Assembly (NCBI RefSeq): GCF_003550175.1
Contig: NZ_QXDF01000001.1
Coordinates: 334,501-398,500 of the forward strand
Reading direction: 5' to 3'
DNA length: 64,000 nt
Source: Dichotomicrobium thermohalophilum
Lineage (GTDB): Bacteria > Pseudomonadota > Alphaproteobacteria > Rhizobiales > Rhodomicrobiaceae
Shown here piece by piece: positions 16,877-27,235 of the stretch. The notes under the pieces are model-generated. The model had not been told where the DNA came from. It made no database searches and worked only from the letters and a program-made list of their open reading frames with translations. Within the stretch, counting starts at the first letter, position 1. Each line of letters starts with the position of its first letter. The translations under genes were made by a program, and so were the position numbers.

Positions 16877-17281
16877 TCAGCAGCTGTCGGGCCAGGCGCC
16901 GCGGGGCCGCGATGGCGCCGGCGCGTAGATGCGTTGCCGCTTGTAGACCCAGCGTTCCTTGGGCTCGTGATAGCGCACAATGTTTTCATACGGTTTCAGC
17001 AGAACCCGCTTTTTGCGGTAGACAATGCGGCCTGAGCGCGTGCGCACCTTTACCTTCCGGTAACCGTACACGCCGGAGCGACGGTGGATTTCGTAGATAC
17101 CGGGGCGCTTGACGACATGCTTCCGCACAACGCGATGACGTACACGCGGCTCATGCTTGACGGTACAGCCGCCGTCACCGCGCCACCAATCGCCGAAGGC
17201 ATGGGCGGGCTGAACATCCCCCGAAAGCCCGAAGGCAAACGCGAGAACGCCGAGAGCAACAAACAAACTCAAATGTTTCAT
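16877..17281 (-). CDS. Small basic secreted protein, function unknown
   Basis: A 134-residue protein with a clear signal peptide (hydrophobic core LFVALGVLAFAFGLSG, likely cleavage after AHA near residue 28). The mature part is very rich in Arg, Lys, His, Val and Tyr, with alternating basic/aromatic residues (HRVVRKHVVKRPGIYEI, KVKVRTRSGRIVYRKKRV) suggesting a beta-rich, strongly cationic periplasmic or surface protein. Two cysteines remain (C39 and the last residue). No family recognised. It is alone, upstream of and divergent from the glutamate dehydrogenase gene. Confidence 0.7.
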   Translation of the reverse strand: MKHLSLFVALGVLAFAFGLSGDVQPAHAFGDWWRGDGGCTVKHEPRVRHRVVRKHVVKRPGIYEIHRRSGVYGYRKVKVRTRSGRIVYRKKRVLLKPYENIVRYHEPKERWVYKRQRIYAPAPSRPRGAWPDSC

Positions 17282-17508
17282 GAGGGATCACCGTTTCAGC
17301 TTGATACACCCACACTATCCGCTCGCGTCAGGGGCGGCAAAGCTGGACGGCGAAAATCGTAAACAGATTGATGCGCACTGTGTGCGGTGCTGCGGCGGGC
17401 CTTGTTCTATGCCTAATTATGCGGCACGCTGCTTAACGACGCGCACGATCATTACCTGTCGCGCACGTGACAGAACTTCCGGATACCCACATAAAAACAG
17501 GATGCGTC

Positions 17509-20500
17509 ATGGTCTCCGCCGTCGAGCCTCTTTCCACCTCCAGCCTCGATGACGTTCTGGCGGCGCTCGAGGCGATCGCGGCCTCCGCCCATGTCACCGA
17601 CATCGAGAACCTCAAGACGTTCACGCGGCTGCTCTACGCCGACCTGAACGAGGCGGATCTGCGCCAGTCGGACCCGCAGGCGCTGGCGGCTCTGGCGCGC
17701 GAGGCCTTCGCGTTTTTCTATCAGCGTCAGCGCGGTACGCCGAATGTCCGTATAGGCCGCGCGCCGACAGGTCCGAACGGTGCGACCCGGTCGGTGGTGC
17801 ACATCGTCAATGACGACATGCCGTTCCTTGTCGACTCGGTGCTCGGCGAGATCATCGACCGCGGCCTGAAGCTCGACTGGATCGCCCACCCGATCTTGCA
17901 TGTCGGGCGCGACCCGGACTGTCGCCTGCTCTATCTGGACGACCACACGGCGCAGGAGCCGCCGGTTGAGGAGATGCCGGAAGCCGGGCTGGAAAGCGTC
18001 ATGGTCATCCAGCTTGAGGACATTCCGTCGGAGACCGAGCGGAATGTTCTGCAAAAGGCAATCATCCAGACGCTGGAGGACGTGCGGGCGGTCGTTGGGG
18101 ACTGGAAGCCGATGATGGGCCGCTTCCGCGAGGCTGTCGAGCGTTACAAGACGGGCCACCCGCCCGTGCCGGAGGATGAGCGCGAAGAATCGATCCGCTT
18201 TCTGGAATGGATTTCGGATCGCAACTTCGTGTTCCTCGGGATGCGGAATTACCGGTTCGAGCCGAACAGCGAGCCGCCCGAGTTGATCCCGGACCCGGAA
18301 TCCGGCCTCGGAATCCTGCGGGACATCAACGCCAAGCTGCTGCGCCAGCCTGGCGAGGGCACGAGCATGCGCTCCGAGGCGGTCGATGTGTTTCTGCGCC
18401 CTGAGCCGCTCATCATTACCAAGGGCAATCTGCGCTCGCGCGTCCACCGGCGCGTGAACATGGACACCATCAGCCTGAAGCTTTACGACCGGGAAGAGCA
18501 TCCGGTCGGCGAAATCCGTGTCGCAGGCCTGTTCACAGCTTCGGCCTATACCCGGTCGGTCGAGGATATTCCCTTTCTTCGGCGCAAGGCGAAACTCGTG
18601 CTCGACCGATCGGGCTTTCCCGAGCAGAGCCACTCCTGGCGCGCGCTGCGGACGGTTCTGGACACCTATCCGCGCGACGAGCTGTTCCAGATCGACGTGG
18701 ATCAGCTCCTCTCCTTCGCCACAGAAATCCTCTCGCTCGAACTCAAGCCACAGACGCGCGCCTTCGTGCGCTATGACACGTTCGGCCGGTTCGCCTCGGT
18801 CCTGATCTATGTCGCGCGTGACCGCTTCTCGACGGAAAAGCGCGTGCGCATCTGCGAGTACCTGGCCGAGGCGTTCGGCGGGGAGGTGACGAAGGCCACG
18901 CCGTTCTTCACCAACGCGCCGCTGGTGCGTCTGCACGTCATCGTCTGGCGCACCGGCGCGGAGCCGATCGGCGCGGCGCCCGAAGACCTTGAACAGCAGA
19001 TCGAGAATATCGTTCGATCCTGGCGCGAGACGCTACGCGACCGGCTGCGTGAAAACTACGGCGAACGCGCCAGTGCCCTGATTGCCCGCTACGGCGATGC
19101 CTTTTCGGCGGGCTACGAAGAATACAACTCCACGAACCGCGCGCTCGGCGACATCCAGAAGCTCGAAGAGCTGAGTGCAGACTCCCCGATTACGGTCGAG
19201 TTCTGCAAGGACGAAAGCTGCGGGCCGAGGCAGGTTCGCGTTAGCTTGTATCAGCTCGATGAGCCGATCTCTCTGAGCCGCCGCGTTCCCATTTTCGAGA
19301 ACATGGGCTTTGCCGCCAGTTCGGAGCGGACCTTCACGGTCGAGCCGCAGGACGGCGGCGAACGGCGCACCGTCTATCTGCACGATATCCTGCTGGAGCC
19401 CAGTACCAGAGGTGAAATCGAAATCGACTCCGTGCGCGAGCGTCTGGAGAACGGTTTCCTTCGCGTCTGGTACGGGCAGGCCGTCAACGATGCCTATAAC
19501 GGGTTAATCCTTCGCGCCGGGCTGACCTGGCGGGAGGCCGCGGTGTTCCGCGCCTATGGCTCCTATCTCCGCCAGATCGGCGCGCCGTTCGGCCAGGGCT
19601 ATATGGCCGGCACGCTCCAGCGGCATCCCGAGATAGCGCGCGACCTGATCGCGCTGTTCCACCGGCTTTTTGACCCCGACCTGAACCCGGCCGAGGCAGA
19701 AGACCCGGACGCGATCGCCGCTCGGATTGAGGACGCTCTCGACGATGTCGCAAGCCTCGATGAAGACCGCATCCTGCGGCGCTTCCTGAACGTCATTCAG
19801 GCGACCATGCGCACCAACTTCTATCGTCAAGGCCCGGTTGATGGCGGCCCGGCAACCGTTGCTTTCAAGCTGGTCAGCAAGCAGATCGAGGGGCTTCCGC
19901 TGCCGCATCCCTATGCCGAGATTTTCGTCCATTCGCCGCGCGTTGAGGGCGTGCATCTGCGCGGCGGGCCGATCGCGCGCGGCGGCATCCGCTGGTCGGA
20001 TCGGGCGCAGGATTTCCGCACCGAAGTGTTGGGGCTGGCCAAGGCGCAGCAGGTGAAGAACGCCGTGATCGTGCCGCAGGGGGCCAAAGGTGGCTTCTAT
20101 CCGCGGCAAATTCCGGCCAATGCCGGCCGGGAAGCGCGGATGGAAGAAGGCGTTGCCTGCTACAAGCAATTCATCTCGAGCCTGCTGTCCATCACCGACA
20201 ACCTCAAGGAAGACCTCGTTATCCCGCCTGAGCGCGTGGTGCGTCGCGACGGGGACGATGCCTATCTGGTCGTGGCGGCCGACAAGGGCACGGCGACCTT
20301 CTCCGACATCGCCAACGCGATCGCCCAGGAGAACGACTTCTGGCTCGATGACGCTTTCGCCTCGGGTGGTTCCGCCGGCTATGACCACAAGGAGATGGGT
20401 ATTACCGCGCGCGGCGCCTGGGAGGCGGTGAAACGCCATTTCCGCGAGCTGAACCACGACATCCAGAACGAGCCGTTCACAGCGATCGGGATCGGGGACA

Positions 20501-22365
20501 TGTCGGGTGACGTGTTCGGCAACGGGATGCTGCTGTCAAAACAGACCCGCCTGCTCGCTGCGTTCGATCACCGCGATATCTTTATCGACCCTGACCCGGA
20601 CCCGGCGACAAGCTGGGCCGAGCGCAAACGCCTGTTCGACCTCGCGCGGATCACCTGGCAGGACTATGACCGAAGTCTGATCTCGAAAGGCGGCGGGGTC
20701 TTCAGCCGCAGCGCCAAGGCGATTCCGCTCACCCCGGAAATCCGCGAATTGACGGGATTGGAAGCCGAAGAGGTTACGCCGAACCAGCTCATCAATGCGA
20801 TCCTTCGCATGAAAGCCGACCTGCTGTGGTTCGGCGGCATCGGCACGTTCGTGCGAGCAGACAGTGAGACGAACGCCGACGTCAATGACCGCGCCAACGA
20901 CGCCACCCGGGTGACCGCGAGCGAGCTGCGCGTGCGCGTGATCGGCGAGGGCGCAAATCTGGGCATCACCCAGCGCGCGCGCATCCAGTTCGCCATGCGC
21001 GGCGGTCACGTGAACACCGACGCGATCGACAACTCGGCCGGGGTGAACTCGTCGGACTTCGAGGTCAATATCAAGATCGCGCTGGGCAAGGCCGAACGCG
21101 CCGGCAAGATCACGCGGGAGGAGCGCAACCAGATCCTCGCAAGCATGACGGACGAAGTTGCGCATGACTGCCTCCGCAACAACTACCTGCAGACACTGGC
21201 GATCAGCCTTGGCGCGCGCCGCGGCTTGGCCGATCTCGGCTTTCAGGCAAGGTTGATTGAGGCTCTTGAGGACAACGGACTCAACCGCGACGTCGAGGAT
21301 CTGCCAAGCAATGCGGAAATCCGCGGCCGCAGCCAGCAGAACCAGCCGCTAACCCGGCCGGAACTGGCAGTGCTGCTCGCCTGGGCGAAGATCGACCTCT
21401 ACGACCGCCTGGTTGACTCGCCGGTCTGCCGGGATCCGCATCTGAGTTACGCGCTGCAGGACTATTTCCCCGAGACGCTCCGCACCCGATTCGCCGACGA
21501 GATCGAGGCGCATCCGCTGCGTCGCGAGATCATCGCAACGCAACTCGCCAACGCGATCATCAACCGCGGCGGCTCGACCTTCATCGTCCGGCTCATCCAG
21601 GAGACCGGCAACTCCGCCGACGAGATCGCCTATGCCTTCGCGGCGGTGATGCAGAGCTACGGGTTCCGCCGGCTTTATGACGCCATCGACGCCATCGACA
21701 ACAAGATCGACGGCGCGCGCCAGCTTGATCTCTATCTCCGGCTCCAAGACGAGTTGCGCCGCCAGACCGCCTGGTTCCTCCGCCACGGCAAGTTCGAGCG
21801 CGGGCTGGAGCCGGTCATCTCGCGCTACCGCGATGGTATCGCGCGCATCTCCGACAACCTGCACGCGGTCTTGCCGAGAGAGCAGGCACAGCATGTGGAG
21901 GTGACGCAGGCGGAATACGTCACCGGCGGCGTGCCGGAAAGCCTTGCCGGGAAGCTGGCCAAGCTTGGCGCGCTGGGCGATGCGCCGGACATCATCCTGG
22001 CCGCTGAGGAGGGCGGCTATGATCTGCTCCAGACCGCGCGGGTCTATTACCAGTTGTCCGGCTATTTCTGCATGGACGCGCTGCGCCGCGTTGCCGAAGA
22101 GCTGGCACAGACCGACTATTATGACCGGCTGGCGGTCAATACAACGATGGAGCTTGCGGCGGTGGCGCTGCGCGCGCTCACCTTGCGCATTCTGGCCGAG
22201 GCACAGGTGCAGCAGACCGATCCGGATTTCGATGCCTGGTTCGAGCAGACGAGTGCGGCGGTAGCGCGGACTCGCAACGGCATTCTCGCGCTGATCGAGG
22301 GCGGCGAGCCGACACTGGCCAAGCTGACCGTGGCCGTCGCGCAGCTGCGTGATCTTGCCGGATGA
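17509..22365 (+). CDS. gdhB: NAD-specific glutamate dehydrogenase, large (180-kDa) type
   Basis: A 1618-residue NAD-dependent glutamate dehydrogenase of the GDH_180 class, deaminating glutamate to 2-oxoglutarate and ammonia. The N-terminal half (~1-700) holds ACT-like regulatory segments; the catalytic core has the GGPIARGGIRWSDR motif near residue 820 and QGAKGGFY near 860; the Rossmann NAD domain includes RVIGEGANLGITQRAR near 1140; a long helical C-terminal domain completes the protein. Length is typical for the class. I use the ATG at 17509 (AGGATGCGTC upstream) over a GTG at 17467. The MFS gene downstream overlaps by ATGA, so it is translationally coupled. Confidence 0.94.
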   Translation: MVSAVEPLSTSSLDDVLAALEAIAASAHVTDIENLKTFTRLLYADLNEADLRQSDPQALAALAREAFAFFYQRQRGTPNVRIGRAPTGPNGATRSVVHIVNDDMPFLVDSVLGEIIDRGLKLDWIAHPILHVGRDPDCRLLYLDDHTAQEPPVEEMPEAGLESVMVIQLEDIPSETERNVLQKAIIQTLEDVRAVVGDWKPMMGRFREAVERYKTGHPPVPEDEREESIRFLEWISDRNFVFLGMRNYRFEPNSEPPELIPDPESGLGILRDINAKLLRQPGEGTSMRSEAVDVFLRPEPLIITKGNLRSRVHRRVNMDTISLKLYDREEHPVGEIRVAGLFTASAYTRSVEDIPFLRRKAKLVLDRSGFPEQSHSWRALRTVLDTYPRDELFQIDVDQLLSFATEILSLELKPQTRAFVRYDTFGRFASVLIYVARDRFSTEKRVRICEYLAEAFGGEVTKATPFFTNAPLVRLHVIVWRTGAEPIGAAPEDLEQQIENIVRSWRETLRDRLRENYGERASALIARYGDAFSAGYEEYNSTNRALGDIQKLEELSADSPITVEFCKDESCGPRQVRVSLYQLDEPISLSRRVPIFENMGFAASSERTFTVEPQDGGERRTVYLHDILLEPSTRGEIEIDSVRERLENGFLRVWYGQAVNDAYNGLILRAGLTWREAAVFRAYGSYLRQIGAPFGQGYMAGTLQRHPEIARDLIALFHRLFDPDLNPAEAEDPDAIAARIEDALDDVASLDEDRILRRFLNVIQATMRTNFYRQGPVDGGPATVAFKLVSKQIEGLPLPHPYAEIFVHSPRVEGVHLRGGPIARGGIRWSDRAQDFRTEVLGLAKAQQVKNAVIVPQGAKGGFYPRQIPANAGREARMEEGVACYKQFISSLLSITDNLKEDLVIPPERVVRRDGDDAYLVVAADKGTATFSDIANAIAQENDFWLDDAFASGGSAGYDHKEMGITARGAWEAVKRHFRELNHDIQNEPFTAIGIGDMSGDVFGNGMLLSKQTRLLAAFDHRDIFIDPDPDPATSWAERKRLFDLARITWQDYDRSLISKGGGVFSRSAKAIPLTPEIRELTGLEAEEVTPNQLINAILRMKADLLWFGGIGTFVRADSETNADVNDRANDATRVTASELRVRVIGEGANLGITQRARIQFAMRGGHVNTDAIDNSAGVNSSDFEVNIKIALGKAERAGKITREERNQILASMTDEVAHDCLRNNYLQTLAISLGARRGLADLGFQARLIEALEDNGLNRDVEDLPSNAEIRGRSQQNQPLTRPELAVLLAWAKIDLYDRLVDSPVCRDPHLSYALQDYFPETLRTRFADEIEAHPLRREIIATQLANAIINRGGSTFIVRLIQETGNSADEIAYAFAAVMQSYGFRRLYDAIDAIDNKIDGARQLDLYLRLQDELRRQTAWFLRHGKFERGLEPVISRYRDGIARISDNLHAVLPREQAQHVEVTQAEYVTGGVPESLAGKLAKLGALGDAPDIILAAEEGGYDLLQTARVYYQLSGYFCMDALRRVAEELAQTDYYDRLAVNTTMELAAVALRALTLRILAEAQVQQTDPDFDAWFEQTSAAVARTRNGILALIEGGEPTLAKLTVAVAQLRDLAG

Positions 22366-23774
22366 GCAGCGTCGCCGGTGGCGCAGCGCCTGCGCAGACC
22401 CGCGCCGGTCCACTCGGCATCGGCGGCTGGGTGCTGTTCGACTGGGCCGCGCAGCCGTTTTACACGCTCATCACGACCTTCCTTTTTGCGCCGTATTTCG
22501 TCGACGGCTTCATGACCGATCCGGTCGCCGGGCAGTCGCTCTGGGGCTTCGTGACGGCGGCGGCGGGCGTCGCGGTCGCGCTGCTCAGCCCGGTGCTCGG
22601 GGCCATGGCCGATGCGAGCGGACGGTTAAAGCCGTGGATTTTCGGCTGGTCGGTTGTGTTCATCGTATCGCAGGCGGCGCTGTGGTTCGCCGTTCCAGGC
22701 GAGATGGGCGCACTGCCGCTCATCATCGCGGCCATCGTCGCGGCGATCCTGGCGGCCGAGTTCTCGACCGTGCTCACCAACGCAATGATGCCGTCACTGG
22801 TCGGTCCGCGCGCGCAGGGACGGCTTTCGGGCTTTGGCTGGGCCGCGGGCTATGCCGGCGGGTTGCTGGCGCTGGTGATCTTTGCAGCGTTCCTGCTGGT
22901 CCGGGACGGCGGGGATGAGACGATGCTGGGTTTAGCGCCAGTGCTGCCGCTTGACCCGCAGGCGGGCGAGGGCGCGCGCTTCACCGGGCCGTTCGCGGCG
23001 GCGTGGTATCTTGTGTTCGTGCTGCCCCTGTTCCTGTTCACGCCGGATTTGCGCGGGTCGCGGCGTTCGCTCTCGGCGGCGGCGCGTGGCGGTTGGCGCG
23101 AGTTCGCCCAGACCGTCCGAAACGTCTGGCAATACAAGCATGTTGTGCGCTTCCTGTTTGCGCGGCTGCTCTACACGGATGGCCTGACGGCGATCTTCTC
23201 GTTCGGCGGGATTTATGCAGTGTCGGTTTTCGGCTGGGGCTCGGCCACGCTGGGGCTGTTCGGCATTGTGCTCGCCGCCACGGCGGGCATCGGTGCGGCG
23301 CTCGGCGGCGTGCTGGATGACCGGGTCGGCGCAAAACCCGTGATCCTCGCTGCTCTGCTGTTGCTCATTACTGGCGCGGTCGGTGCGCTGTCGATCGACC
23401 GCGACTCCGTGCTGTTTGTCGTGCCGATCCCGAACGGCCCGGAGTTGGGGGGCTTGGCCAGCTTCGCGGAGCAGGCCTATCTCGGCTTCGCTATCCTTAT
23501 CGGGCTTGCGGCCGGGCCGCTGCAGTCGGCGAGTCGCAGTTTCATGGCGCGCATCGCGCCGCCGGACAAGTCGGGTGAGTTCTTCGGATTATTCGCGTTT
23601 TCCGGCAAGATCACCGCTTTCGCGGCACCGCTTCTGGTCGCGGGCGTGACGGCACTCAGCGACAGTCAGCGGATAGGCATCGCCAGTATCGGCGTGTTCC
23701 TTGTCGCCGGGTTTATCGCCATGCTTTGGGTCAAGCCCGCCCCGCTCAGTGGCGGAAGTGGCGCATCCCGGTGA
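22362..23774 (+). CDS. MFS transporter, UMF1/Atg22-like
   Basis: A 470-residue MFS protein of the UMF1 (Atg22-related) family with about 12 membrane segments. The N-terminal [19 protein letters not shown] stretch is the family's first-helix hallmark; [21 protein letters not shown] near residue 390 is the conserved UMF1 loop. Atg22 proteins export amino acids from vacuoles, so an amino-acid efflux role next to glutamate dehydrogenase is attractive but unproven. The ATG overlaps the dehydrogenase stop (ATGA). Its 3' end overlaps purH, which is convergent, by 29 bp. Confidence 0.88.
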   Translation: MSSVAGGAAPAQTRAGPLGIGGWVLFDWAAQPFYTLITTFLFAPYFVDGFMTDPVAGQSLWGFVTAAAGVAVALLSPVLGAMADASGRLKPWIFGWSVVFIVSQAALWFAVPGEMGALPLIIAAIVAAILAAEFSTVLTNAMMPSLVGPRAQGRLSGFGWAAGYAGGLLALVIFAAFLLVRDGGDETMLGLAPVLPLDPQAGEGARFTGPFAAAWYLVFVLPLFLFTPDLRGSRRSLSAAARGGWREFAQTVRNVWQYKHVVRFLFARLLYTDGLTAIFSFGGIYAVSVFGWGSATLGLFGIVLAATAGIGAALGGVLDDRVGAKPVILAALLLLITGAVGALSIDRDSVLFVVPIPNGPELGGLASFAEQAYLGFAILIGLAAGPLQSASRSFMARIAPPDKSGEFFGLFAFSGKITAFAAPLLVAGVTALSDSQRIGIASIGVFLVAGFIAMLWVKPAPLSGGSGASR

Positions 23775-25368
23775 ACACCATCGCCAGGTCGTGCTCGTCA
23801 GCCGCCGCGATCACCTCGTCGTCGCGCTGCGCCCCGCCTGGCTGGATGACCGCCGTTGCCCCGGCCTTGGCCGTCTCCAGCAGGCCGTCCGGGAAGGGGA
23901 AGAAGGCATCTGACGCGGCCACCATCCCCTGTGGCATTTCCGCGGGTTTCGGTTTTTCGTCATCGAGACCGGACTCGCGCTTGGCGCGCGCCGATTCCTC
24001 TGCCTTGTGCGCGGCGATGCGTGCGGAATCCACGCGGCTCATCTGTCCCGCCCCGATGCCGACCGTTGCGCCGTCGCGCGCATACACGATGGCGTTCGAC
24101 TTGACGTGCTTGCAGACGCGGAAGGCGAAGATCAGGTCGTCCAACTCCCGTTCAGTCGGAGCGCGTCTGGTCACCACGCGGACATCGTCCCGCCCAATGC
24201 GCCCGTTGTCGCGCGTCTGGACCAGCAGCCCGCCCGCGACGCTGCGCAGATGCAGGCCCTGGGCTGACGGGTCGGGCAGGCCTCCGGCGAGCAGAAGACG
24301 CACGTTTTTCTTCTGCGCGATGATGTCGAGCGCTTCTGGATCCGCGTCGGGCGCGATGATGACCTCGGTGAAAATCTCGATCATCTTTGCCGCGGCTTCG
24401 GCGTCGAGCGTGCGGTTCGCCGCGATGATGCCGCCGAACGCGCTGACCCGGTCGCTCATCAGCGCCTTGTCATAGGCTTCGGCCAGCGTGTCGCCCAGCG
24501 CGACGCCGCAGGGGTTGGCGTGCTTGATGATGGCCACGGCCGCACTTGCGGAGGGGTCGAATTCAGCGACAAGCTCATAGGCCGCGTCGGTGTCGTTGAT
24601 GTTGTTGTAGCTCAGCTCCTTGCCTTGCACCTGCCGGGCGGTCGCCACGCCGGGGCGCGCAGGGGAAGTGCCGCCTACATAGAATGCAGCTTTCTGGTGG
24701 GCGTTCTCGCCGTAGCGCAGCGTCTGCTTGAGTTCGCCCGAAAAACTGCGCCATTTCGGCGCCGTCTCGCCGAGCTGATCGGCGAACCAGGTGCTGACAG
24801 CAGCGTCATAGGCAGCGGTGCGTGCGTAGGCCTTCGCCGCCAGCGCGCGGCGCGTCCCCGCGCGGACATGCCCGTGCTGGCGCATCTCGTCCAGCACAAG
24901 CGGATAGTCGGCCGGATCGACGACGACGGTGACATGCGCGTGGTTCTTCGCCGCCGCCCGGATCATCGCTGGCCCGCCAATATCAATGTTCTCGATGCAG
25001 GTGGCGAAGTCCGCGCCCTGCGCGACCGTCTGCGCGAATGGGTAGAGGTTGACCACAAGCAGGTCGATGGGCGCGATGTCGTGCTGGTCCATCGCTTGGG
25101 CGTGCTGGGGATTATCTCGCGTTCCCAGCAGGCCGCCGTGAACCTTCGGGTGCAGCGTCTTGACGCGGCCATCCATGATCTCGGGGAAGCCGGTCACCTC
25201 GGAGATGTCATGGACGATCAGGTTCTCCTCCCGCAGCAGCGAGGCGGTGCCGCCAGTCGAAATCAACTCGACGCGCAGGCCGGCCAGCTCGCAGGCGAAG
25301 TCGACCACCCCCGTCTTGTCGGAGACAGAAATCAGGGCACGGCGGATAACGGGTTCTGTGTCAGGCAT
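23746..25368 (-). CDS. purH: Bifunctional AICAR formyltransferase/IMP cyclohydrolase PurH
   Basis: A 540-residue bifunctional enzyme doing the last two steps of IMP synthesis. The N-terminal MGS-like cyclohydrolase domain (~1-150) includes [22 protein letters not shown] and the phosphate site; the formyltransferase domain includes [14 protein letters not shown], the catalytic Lys-His in [11 protein letters not shown] and FFPFPDG. Length is normal. ATG at 25368. It is downstream of the heparinase-like gene by 45 bp and overlaps the convergent MFS gene by 29 bp. Confidence 0.96.
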   Translation of the reverse strand: MPDTEPVIRRALISVSDKTGVVDFACELAGLRVELISTGGTASLLREENLIVHDISEVTGFPEIMDGRVKTLHPKVHGGLLGTRDNPQHAQAMDQHDIAPIDLLVVNLYPFAQTVAQGADFATCIENIDIGGPAMIRAAAKNHAHVTVVVDPADYPLVLDEMRQHGHVRAGTRRALAAKAYARTAAYDAAVSTWFADQLGETAPKWRSFSGELKQTLRYGENAHQKAAFYVGGTSPARPGVATARQVQGKELSYNNINDTDAAYELVAEFDPSASAAVAIIKHANPCGVALGDTLAEAYDKALMSDRVSAFGGIIAANRTLDAEAAAKMIEIFTEVIIAPDADPEALDIIAQKKNVRLLLAGGLPDPSAQGLHLRSVAGGLLVQTRDNGRIGRDDVRVVTRRAPTERELDDLIFAFRVCKHVKSNAIVYARDGATVGIGAGQMSRVDSARIAAHKAEESARAKRESGLDDEKPKPAEMPQGMVAASDAFFPFPDGLLETAKAGATAVIQPGGAQRDDEVIAAADEHDLAMVFTGMRHFRH

Positions 25369-25413
25369 ATGCGGTCCCAGCGTTGGCTGAGGTCCGTCGC
25401 CGGGCCGCTCACC

Positions 25414-27147
25414 TCACTCGAAGGGGCTGGGCTTGGCCGGCGCGGACTTGGTTCTCTGGAAGCTCCATTCCACGTTGGGCGGCGGATAGCAAGGCCCTGT
25501 CAACACGATTTGCAGGCAGCGCCGGCGGAAAATCGGGTCGGCCAGGAAAATGCTTTCCTCGATTTCCAGCGTCGCACCGTTGGCCTTGAACTGCCAGCGC
25601 TCGCCATTCGGCAGCATCAGCGCAGCGCCGCGTTCCTCCGACAACAGGCTCACCTTGACGCGCGGATGCAGATGAAAGCGAATGGCGAACATCGTGTCGG
25701 CCGAGGCGCTTGAGGCGTTCTTCCGCGGGTCAAGGAGCTGGTCGACGCCATCCAGCCGCTGCCCGTCATTAGACAGCTTCAGAAGGCGCTGATGCAAGAG
25801 GCCGAAGCGATCGCGGTAACCGTCGTGTGCGCCGCGCAACGTCACCTGCTCGTTCCCGATGGAGATTTCGCTGCGCACGGCCTTGGGGTTGGAAAGCAGA
25901 TAGATTTCGCGCGGCGGCTGCAGGAGCTGGCGTTTGATGAGCCGTGAGGAAGATGCGTCGTTAACGGTCAGCGTGGAATGCGCGGCGGTCGCGCGCGAGA
26001 CGATATGCCACTCGCTCTCCTCGTCGCCCGGCGCGCCGCAGTTGACGACAATCTCGTTTTCGCCGGAGCTGAACTCGAAGGCGAGGCAGCCGGCACAGGC
26101 GCCTTCGCTGGCCGACAGCGGCGGCGGCTCGCCGACATCCGCAATCACCACGGTATCGCCCTTCGCCAGCCGCGCGTAGCCTGATCTCGTCGTCAGGTTT
26201 TCTGACGGCACCAGCGAGTCGTCATAGGCGAGGATGTTCGCGATTTCGTCGACGCGGGTGGCCGCCATGCCGTTAAATCGGGCCAGCGCGCCGTTCCCGA
26301 GCCGCATGAAGCGCAGCATCGGTACCATGCGCGAGATCGCCTCGTTCAGCGCGTCTGGCACGTCGAAGCCGCGGCTGACGAAGCACTGCCTCAGCGGCAG
26401 CAGATCAAGCAGCACGTCGATGATTGCGCCCGGATTGCGCGAAACGTGCCCGCCGTCGGCCAGGATCTGCCGGTCCAGCTCGGATGCCAGCGAGGGCGTG
26501 TACGATGACAGGTGCGATTCGAACTCGGCGATGCACAGTGTCGCGAGCGTCGAGGCGATCAGCGCGCGCAGCCGGGCAACGTTCTGACCTTCGTCGCGTC
26601 CGCTAAGAGAGAGCGCGTGAAGCTGACGGGTGAGCCCGGCCATGTAGGCGTCGTAGAAATCCGCATCCGCGCGCTCCAGCACAAAGCCGGCATGAGACAG
26701 CCAGGCGATCAGCCGGCGGGCCGCGATATCCGTCTCCCAGGTCAGATCAGGCGCGCGCGTGCCCAGGGCCAGCCAATCGCGGACCAAGGCACGGGCGCGT
26801 TCACGCGCGACATCGTCTTGCGCGGCATGGAGGTGCCGCAGCCATGAAAAGGCGTGCAGCTCGCGCAGCCACGGCTGCGAGGGTGGGCGCACGCGAAATG
26901 GCGACTCCGAACCAATGGGCGCCACGGCACCGGCGAGGCCGAAGTAGCCGTCATACATTTCCGCCGAAAGCGAAGGGTCCGCCGTGCGCAGGTCCTGCGG
27001 GATCAGCACGAACTGGTGGGCCGGAGGCGGACCGGCGATCCAGCGTAGCGGGGCTGAGCCGATCACGGTCTTCATGGCAGCGCGCCCCGCATGGGAGGCG
27101 GCCATCGCGGCCAGGCGCATTTTCTCGGTCACGTCGTTGGTGGCCAT
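25414..27147 (-). CDS. Heparinase II/III-like family protein
   Basis: A 577-residue protein with an N-terminal alpha/alpha-toroid (about 60-330; WETDIAARRLIAWLSHAGF, GRDEGQNVARLRALIAS, LADGGHVSRNPG) and a C-terminal beta-sandwich typical of heparinase II/III-like proteins. In rhizobia this gene is conserved between rsmB and purH, yet its polysaccharide substrate is not known; it need not act on heparin. I see no export signal at the N-terminus, which suggests a cytoplasmic location. RsmB lies 88 bp upstream on the same strand. Confidence 0.88.
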   Translation of the reverse strand: MATNDVTEKMRLAAMAASHAGRAAMKTVIGSAPLRWIAGPPPAHQFVLIPQDLRTADPSLSAEMYDGYFGLAGAVAPIGSESPFRVRPPSQPWLRELHAFSWLRHLHAAQDDVARERARALVRDWLALGTRAPDLTWETDIAARRLIAWLSHAGFVLERADADFYDAYMAGLTRQLHALSLSGRDEGQNVARLRALIASTLATLCIAEFESHLSSYTPSLASELDRQILADGGHVSRNPGAIIDVLLDLLPLRQCFVSRGFDVPDALNEAISRMVPMLRFMRLGNGALARFNGMAATRVDEIANILAYDDSLVPSENLTTRSGYARLAKGDTVVIADVGEPPPLSASEGACAGCLAFEFSSGENEIVVNCGAPGDEESEWHIVSRATAAHSTLTVNDASSSRLIKRQLLQPPREIYLLSNPKAVRSEISIGNEQVTLRGAHDGYRDRFGLLHQRLLKLSNDGQRLDGVDQLLDPRKNASSASADTMFAIRFHLHPRVKVSLLSEERGAALMLPNGERWQFKANGATLEIEESIFLADPIFRRRCLQIVLTGPCYPPPNVEWSFQRTKSAPAKPSPFE

Positions 27148-27235
27148 GGCGGCTGCGTTACCGGTGTTTGTCTTTCGCGCGGAGTATACCTTTCAACGCC
27201 TTCGCGGCGGAATAGAGACGCGCTGCAACTATTGA

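Noticed and set aside
17452-18936. 494-codon minus-strand frame opposite the glutamate dehydrogenase gene
   Set aside because: Antisense shadow of a long conserved gene; composition rich in Arg, His, Asp and Val with no motif or ribosome binding site.
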